The position numbers and the translations under genes were made by a program. A stretch of DNA of 64,000 bases from an uncultured Collinsella sp. (GTDB lineage Bacteria > Actinomycetota > Coriobacteriia > Coriobacteriales > Coriobacteriaceae), in the NCBI GenBank assembly GCA_958369225.1, contig CATXID010000002.1, positions 62,001 through 126,000 on the forward strand, read 5' to 3'. Below the pieces are notes generated by a model that was not told where the DNA came from, did not search any database, and worked only from the letters and a program-made list of their open reading frames with translations. Each line of letters starts with the position of its first letter. Positions within the stretch are counted from its first letter, which is position 1. Positions 59,386 to 64,000 of this stretch are shown one piece after another.

Positions 59386-60792
59386 CTATTCCGTTTGCGA
59401 TTTCGCTGCCGCGGCAAGCTGGGCCACGTAGTCCTTAAACACGCGGCCGCGCTCCTCGTAGCCCGAGAACTCGTCGAACGAAGAGCAAGCAGGCGAAAGC
59501 AGGATCACGTCGCCGCGGCTCGAGAGCGAGCGGGCAACGTCAACGGCATCGCGCAGATCATCGGCCTGGGCGATATCCACGTCACCATCGACATCGGCCT
59601 CGTCCATAGCGGCGGTAAAGCGCTCGCGCGCATCGCCAAAGCAAACGACCGAGCGCACGTTGTCCATAACGACGCGGGCAAAGTCCGCAAGCGGCGTACC
59701 CTTATCGTGGCCGCCGAGCAGCAAAATCACGTCGTCGTCGGGAAACGCCGTCAGGGCCTTTTCGACCGCATCGGTGTTCGTTGCCTTGGAATCGTTTACG
59801 TAGCGCACGCCATCGATCTCGCCGCAGGGTTCCACGCGGTGTTCGAGCGGCCGGAACGATGCCAAACCGCGGCAAATGCCCTCGGGATCGGCACCGACGG
59901 CCAGAGCAGCCGTGGCGGCACATAAGGCATTGATGACATTGTGATGGCCCGAGATCTTGAGCTCGGACGTGGCGACAAGCTGAGTCTCGACGCCCTTCAG
60001 GCGAACGACCATCTTGCCGTCGCGCACAAAGGCGGCGTCTGCACTCTCGGGCTCGTCAAAAGCGACCTTGCAGATACGGCGACCCGGTGTGTAGATGTAC
60101 TCATCGAACTCATGGATGCCGGCATCCTCGACGTCGATAACCACGAGGTCGTCGTCGACCATATTCTCGAACAACTTGATCTTGGCAAGCGCATAGTTCT
60201 TGTGGCTCTTGTGCCAGCCCAGGTGGTCGGGCGTGATGTTGAGCAGTACCGCCACGCGAGGATGAAGCTCGGCGGTCGTAGCAATCTGATAACTCGACAG
60301 CTCGGCCACAAACCACTCATTGTGTGCGCGGCCGTCGATCTCGTTCACCGGCGGCTCACCGATATTGCCGACGGCCACGCTGGCTTCACCGGCGGCCTTG
60401 AGCAGATAATCGGTCAGCGACGTGGTAGTTGTCTTGCCGTTGGTGCCCGTGATGGCAATCCAATTTTGGGGAGACAGGCGGTAGGCAAACTCGGGCTCGC
60501 CCATAATCTGAGCGGCATGCTCACGCCCAACCTTAAAGAAGGCCGAAAACTCCGAGATACCCGGGCATGTCACGCACACGTCATAGGCACCCTCGACCTG
60601 CTCGGTGCCGTAGACAAACGACGCGCCCTGCGCCTCGAGCGCACGCGTGGCGTCATTGGGCTCGGAGCTACCGCCGCCATACACGGTCGTGGCGCTCACG
60701 CGCTCGGGGTGAGCCAACGCCCAACGGGCGACATCGAGACCGGATTTACCCTGCCCCAAAACAAGCAGGCTAAAGACATCAGCAAGAGGCAT
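59386..60792 (-). CDS. murD: UDP-N-acetylmuramoyl-L-alanine--D-glutamate ligase
   Basis: A 468-residue Mur ligase. The ATP loop is GTNGKTTTTSL (116-126). Further markers are NITPDHLGWHKSHKNYALAK, YVNDSKATNTDAVEKAL and LSPACSSFDEFSGYEERG. It adds D-glutamate to the stem peptide. The N-terminal Rossmann segment reads VLGQGKSGLDVARW. It follows mraY by 10 bp; its Shine-Dalgarno is weak (GGGATAGTGG), suggesting coupling. Confidence 0.94.
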   Translation of the reverse strand: MPLADVFSLLVLGQGKSGLDVARWALAHPERVSATTVYGGGSSEPNDATRALEAQGASFVYGTEQVEGAYDVCVTCPGISEFSAFFKVGREHAAQIMGEPEFAYRLSPQNWIAITGTNGKTTTTSLTDYLLKAAGEASVAVGNIGEPPVNEIDGRAHNEWFVAELSSYQIATTAELHPRVAVLLNITPDHLGWHKSHKNYALAKIKLFENMVDDDLVVIDVEDAGIHEFDEYIYTPGRRICKVAFDEPESADAAFVRDGKMVVRLKGVETQLVATSELKISGHHNVINALCAATAALAVGADPEGICRGLASFRPLEHRVEPCGEIDGVRYVNDSKATNTDAVEKALTAFPDDDVILLLGGHDKGTPLADFARVVMDNVRSVVCFGDARERFTAAMDEADVDGDVDIAQADDLRDAVDVARSLSSRGDVILLSPACSSFDEFSGYEERGRVFKDYVAQLAAAAKSQTE

Positions 60793-60801
60793 GAAAGACC
60801 A

Positions 60802-61821
60802 CTATCCCAACTGGAAGAACAGGGCGAGGCCAACGGCGCCAAAGGCCGCGGCGATAATCCAAAAACGGATAACGACCTTGGTCTCGGCCCAACCCTTCTT
60901 TTCGAAATGATGATGAATGGGCGCCATAAGGAAGACGCGCTTGTGCGTAAAGTGGAAATAGACAACCTGGATCATGACCGACAGGGTCTCGACGATAAAC
61001 AGACCGCCGATGATGAGGGAAACGACTTCGGTGTTGGTCATGATGGAGGTGCAGGCAAAAGCGGCACCCAGGGCAAGCGAGCCGGTATCACCCATAAAGA
61101 TGCTCGCCGGGTAGCAGTTGAACCACAAAAAGCCCAGGCAGGCACCGGCGCACGCCGTGCAGAAGATGGACAGGTTCACGTCACCGTGCAAAAACGCCAT
61201 GGCGGCCATGGCGAGCATGGCGATCATGGAAGTGCCGCCGGCAAGGCCGTCCAGACCATCGGTCAGGTTCACGGCATTGGAAAGACCAGCGATCATCAGC
61301 CAGCAAAATACAATGTAGAGCCACGGAAACGAAAGGCCGCAGATGGTGGTCGAAAGAACACCGAGGTCAATCGTCAGGCCGCCGGGAAAACGAATCTCAG
61401 GGGCGACGCCGCACCAATTGACGGCGAGCACGGTAAAAGTGACGCAGATGATGGTCAGACCGATCATCTTGGCGTGAGGCGTCAGGCCGAGCGAGCGACC
61501 ATGCGTGACGGAGGTCAGGTCGTCGATGAGACCCAGAACGCCGGTGGCCAGCGTGGCAAGCAGCACGAGCACGAGCTCGGTGGTGAGCTTGCCCATCAGC
61601 AGGCAGGTCAGCGAGATCGCGACAAGGATGATGACGCCGCCCATGGTCGGCGTACCCTGTTTAATCAAATGACGCTTGGGGCCGTCGGCTCGGACCTGCT
61701 GGCCGATACCCTCGACCTTCAGCAGCTTGATCCACCACGGCATAAGCAGCAGCGCAATGGCGGCAGCGATGCCAAGTCCCAAAAAGGCCTGATACGTAGG
61801 ATACGAGGGATTGCCGAACAT
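60802..61821 (-). CDS. mraY: Phospho-N-acetylmuramoyl-pentapeptide transferase
   Basis: A 339-residue polytopic transferase with about ten helices. Motifs are KQGTPTMGGVIIL, the Asp pair in GLIDDLTSVTHGRSLGL, NLTDGLDGLAGGTS, GDTGSLALG and APIHHHFEKKGWAE. It links UDP-MurNAc-pentapeptide to undecaprenyl phosphate to give lipid I. It follows murF by 3 bp. Confidence 0.95.
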   Translation of the reverse strand: MFGNPSYPTYQAFLGLGIAAAIALLLMPWWIKLLKVEGIGQQVRADGPKRHLIKQGTPTMGGVIILVAISLTCLLMGKLTTELVLVLLATLATGVLGLIDDLTSVTHGRSLGLTPHAKMIGLTIICVTFTVLAVNWCGVAPEIRFPGGLTIDLGVLSTTICGLSFPWLYIVFCWLMIAGLSNAVNLTDGLDGLAGGTSMIAMLAMAAMAFLHGDVNLSIFCTACAGACLGFLWFNCYPASIFMGDTGSLALGAAFACTSIMTNTEVVSLIIGGLFIVETLSVMIQVVYFHFTHKRVFLMAPIHHHFEKKGWAETKVVIRFWIIAAAFGAVGLALFFQLG

Positions 61822-61824
61822 GGG

Positions 61825-63249
61825 CTAGCACACACCTTCCACAAAGCGGTCGAGCTCAACAAAACGGGAACCCTTGACCAGTACAACATCATGATTTTCA
61901 AGCGCGCCGCCCATGCGGTCGAGCACCTGCTGATAATCGGAGAACACCTGGATGCGGTCCTCATCCATACCCATCATACGTGCGGCATCGGCCATGAGCT
62001 GAGCCAGCTCGCCGCCGACGCACGCGAGCATGTCGAGCTTCTTGGCGGCGGCATAGGCGCCCACGAGCTCATGCATGCGGGGAGCCTCGTCGCCCATCTC
62101 GCCCATCTCGCCCAAGATCGCCATGCGCGAACCGTCACAGATGAGCGAGCACAGCAAATCGAGGCCGGCAGCCATAGACTCGGCACTGGCGTTATAGGAG
62201 TCGTCGATGATGCGTGCTCCGCTCTTGGCGCGCTTGATCTCCTGACGGTGACCGGTGATCGTAAGGCCCCTAAAGGCAGCATCGATCTGCTCGGGCGTCA
62301 CGCCAAGACGATAGGCGACCGCGGCGGCCTTGACGGCATTGGGCACGGACTGCACACCGGGAATAGCCAACATGGTATCGACCGTGTCGCCCTGACCAAA
62401 GTCGAGCGTAAAGACCGGATGGCCCTCGTCGTCGACGCGAATGTCGCGCGCGCGGACCTCGTCGTCGTCCGAGACACCGGCCAGCATCACGTCAATACCC
62501 GCAGGCTGGGCGAACGTATCGCGAATGAACGGCGTAAAGTCGTCCTCGCCGCCCAAAACCAGCAACGGCGAGAAGTCGCCGGCGGCGCGCATGCCCTGGA
62601 CAATCTCGGACTTGGCGCGGGCGATGTTCTCGCGGCTGCCCAGGATACCGATGTGGGAGGTTCCAATCTTGCTCACGATGGCAAGATTGGGGTTGGCAGA
62701 CTGGGACAGGCGCTCAATCTCATGAAAATGGTTCATGCCCATCTCGAGCACCAGAACCTCGGTATCGGCCGGAGCGGAAAGCACCGTGAGCGGCATGCCG
62801 ATCAGGTTGTTGAAATTGCCCTTCGTGGCCCAGACGCGATAACGCTTGGCGAGCACGGCAGCGAGCACGTCCTTGGTCGTCGTCTTGCCAATCGAACCGG
62901 TAATGCCGACGACCAGGCAGCCAAGCTCCAAGCGATATACGTGCGCCAGGCGCAGCAAGAACTCCACGGGGTCGTCGGTCAGCAAGATGGCGCATCCCTT
63001 GTCCTGCGCCAGCGAAACCAGCTCGGCATCGGGCTCGCGCGTCATCACGACGGCACCGGCACCCGACTCGATGGCACGGGAGGCAAAATCATTGCCGTCG
63101 ACCTTTTCGCCGGGGAAGGCGACAAAGATCGTCCCCTCCTCGACCTGACGCGAGTCGATAACGCACCCGCGGCATACCCGATCGACTTCTTCCGTCACGG
63201 TTCGGGCCCCCGTTGAGGCCGCGAGGTTGTTGACGGCGATCTCTATCAT
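61825..63249 (-). CDS. murF: UDP-N-acetylmuramoyl-tripeptide--D-alanyl-D-alanine ligase
   Basis: A 474-residue Mur ligase. The ATP loop is GITGSIGKTTTKD (115-127). Other markers are TKGNFNNLIGMPLTVL, LEMGMNHFHEIERLS, and the C-terminal DDSYNASAESMAAGLD. It adds D-Ala-D-Ala to complete the pentapeptide. The spacing to the upstream PBP gene is 125 bp, with no clear terminator. murE is not in the window and may lie beyond the right edge. Confidence 0.94.
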   Translation of the reverse strand: MIEIAVNNLAASTGARTVTEEVDRVCRGCVIDSRQVEEGTIFVAFPGEKVDGNDFASRAIESGAGAVVMTREPDAELVSLAQDKGCAILLTDDPVEFLLRLAHVYRLELGCLVVGITGSIGKTTTKDVLAAVLAKRYRVWATKGNFNNLIGMPLTVLSAPADTEVLVLEMGMNHFHEIERLSQSANPNLAIVSKIGTSHIGILGSRENIARAKSEIVQGMRAAGDFSPLLVLGGEDDFTPFIRDTFAQPAGIDVMLAGVSDDDEVRARDIRVDDEGHPVFTLDFGQGDTVDTMLAIPGVQSVPNAVKAAAVAYRLGVTPEQIDAAFRGLTITGHRQEIKRAKSGARIIDDSYNASAESMAAGLDLLCSLICDGSRMAILGEMGEMGDEAPRMHELVGAYAAAKKLDMLACVGGELAQLMADAARMMGMDEDRIQVFSDYQQVLDRMGGALENHDVVLVKGSRFVELDRFVEGVC

Positions 63250-63374
63250 TGCAGCTCCCCTGTAAACCTAATAATGCTATCGGCGTATTGTATCCCAGTG
63301 CCATGCGCGCGTGGTGCAGGGCATGTGAACACCCTTCAGAACAAAGGGCAGACTACGCTCAAGATTGTAACCCC

Positions 63375-64000
63375 CTACTTCGTGTGCGGGATACCCAGCA
63401 CGTCGAGTGCGTTGGCCATAATGGACTGGAATGGCACCGCGGCGGCATCCGAGCCGCTCGGCGTTCCATCGAGTGTGATATAGCACAGCACCTTGGGCGA
63501 TTGTGCCGGCGCAAAGCCCATAAAGGACGACATGTAGTTCTCCTTGAGGTAACCGCCGTTCTCGTCAGCACGCTCGGCCGTACCGGTCTTGCCCGCCACG
63601 TCATAGCCATCGACCGCACCGCCAACGCCCGTGCCCTCGGACACGACCGTCTGCATGCACGATGTCACCTGGGCGGCGGCGTCCTCCGAAATCGCACGCT
63701 CGCCTTCGCCCCAGTCCTTCTCATCGCCCTTGCTGGACTTATAGAAGTGCGGAGTCATCATCACGCCGCCGTTCGCGATGCCGCCCACGGCACGTGCGAC
63801 CTCAATCGGCGAGACGGACAGCGCCTGGCCAAAGCTCATCGAGCCCAGCGTGGCGCCGTCGTACTGGTCGCGCTCCTTGACGATGCCCAGACTCTCACCC
63901 GGAAAATCGACACCGGAGCTATGGCCGATACCCCACTTGTCCACATAGGTGGCAAAATCATCGGCACCGATCTTGCGTCCCACCAGGACAAAGCCCACAT
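63375..64000 (-). CDS. ftsI: Penicillin-binding protein transpeptidase (FtsI/PBP2b-like), C-terminal part
   Basis: The last 208 or so residues of a class B PBP; the rest lies beyond the right edge. It has WGIGHSSGVDFPGES, SMSFGQALSVSPIEVARAVG, and the KTG box in DVAGKTGTAERADENGG, followed by SSFMGFAPAQSPKV. The transpeptidase cross-links septal peptidoglycan. Its position ahead of murF fits FtsI (or SpoVD-like) in a standard division cluster. No PASTA domain follows the transpeptidase domain. Confidence 0.88.
   Translation of the reverse strand, partial: VGFVLVGRKIGADDFATYVDKWGIGHSSGVDFPGESLGIVKERDQYDGATLGSMSFGQALSVSPIEVARAVGGIANGGVMMTPHFYKSSKGDEKDWGEGERAISEDAAAQVTSCMQTVVSEGTGVGGAVDGYDVAGKTGTAERADENGGYLKENYMSSFMGFAPAQSPKVLCYITLDGTPSGSDAAAVPFQSIMANALDVLGIPHTK

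Noticed and set aside
59941..63216. A 1091-codon open frame on the plus strand
   Set aside because: It is antisense to mraY, murF and part of murD, which have full family motifs. Long mirror frames are expected in GC-rich genes with C/G-ending codons.

Overview
The window is a GC-rich (roughly 60%) bacterial chromosome segment that looks like a gut coriobacterium, most likely Collinsella or a close relative. The evidence is the cell-division cluster (murF-mraY-murD-ftsW-murG-murC-murB-ftsQ-ftsZ with no ftsA, plus sepF-yggT-divIVA), the class A RNase P RNA, several oxygen-sensitive Fe-S enzymes, and C-ending codon use. This assignment is inference from protein sequence and gene order; no 16S rRNA gene, tRNA, prophage, IS element or CRISPR array was seen.

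Layout. 0-4 kb: a truncated glycosyltransferase, then an operon of two 2-hydroxyacyl-CoA-dehydratase-family proteins resembling YjiM double-cubane proteins with their ATP-driven activase. 4-9.6 kb: molybdate uptake (modA-modB-modC) and molybdopterin genes (mogA, moeA). 9.7-17.7 kb: a CLC transporter, a lipid-kinase-like protein, an orphan release-factor-like protein, xpt, an MFS exporter, metY, a C_GCAxxG_C_C protein and yigZ. 17.8-24 kb: rnpB, a candidate small RNA, rpsA, a HAD phosphatase, a CdsB/YhaM-like protein, rpiB and ndk. 24-34 kb: argH and argG flanking a 56-residue ORF, a Cof-type phosphatase, polA, an M18 aminopeptidase and yaaA. 34-43.5 kb: a TPP riboswitch with thiC and thiD, an SGNH hydrolase, a PARG-like protein, a Bax-inhibitor-1 protein, a Pit phosphate transporter with its DUF47 partner, and a nitroreductase. 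43.6-64 kb: a continuous minus-strand block of division, envelope and phosphate genes. There a complete pstSCAB-phoU operon sits inside the otherwise conserved ftsZ-pgeF-yggS-sepF-yggT-divIVA order.

Functional links. MogA, MoeA and ModABC together supply molybdenum cofactor. The division block covers lipid II synthesis (MurF, MraY, MurD, MurG, MurC, MurB), septal synthases (FtsI, FtsW), FtsQ, FtsZ, and the FtsA-independent anchor SepF. Two phosphate importers are present: low-affinity Pit/DUF47 and high-affinity Pst/PhoU.

The most unusual content is between genes. A structured element with a conserved purine-rich internal loop occurs three times (2.3, 17.8 and 20.9 kb) with different outer stems. 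A two-copy inverted repeat begins AGTTGCGGTGAAATA (12.3 and 33.2 kb). A tandem trio of 55-bp palindromes lies at 37.3 kb. Two very long GC-rich inverted repeats lie at 28.6 and 42.7 kb. A roughly 105-nt candidate small RNA lies next to rnpB, and a possible structured leader precedes argG.
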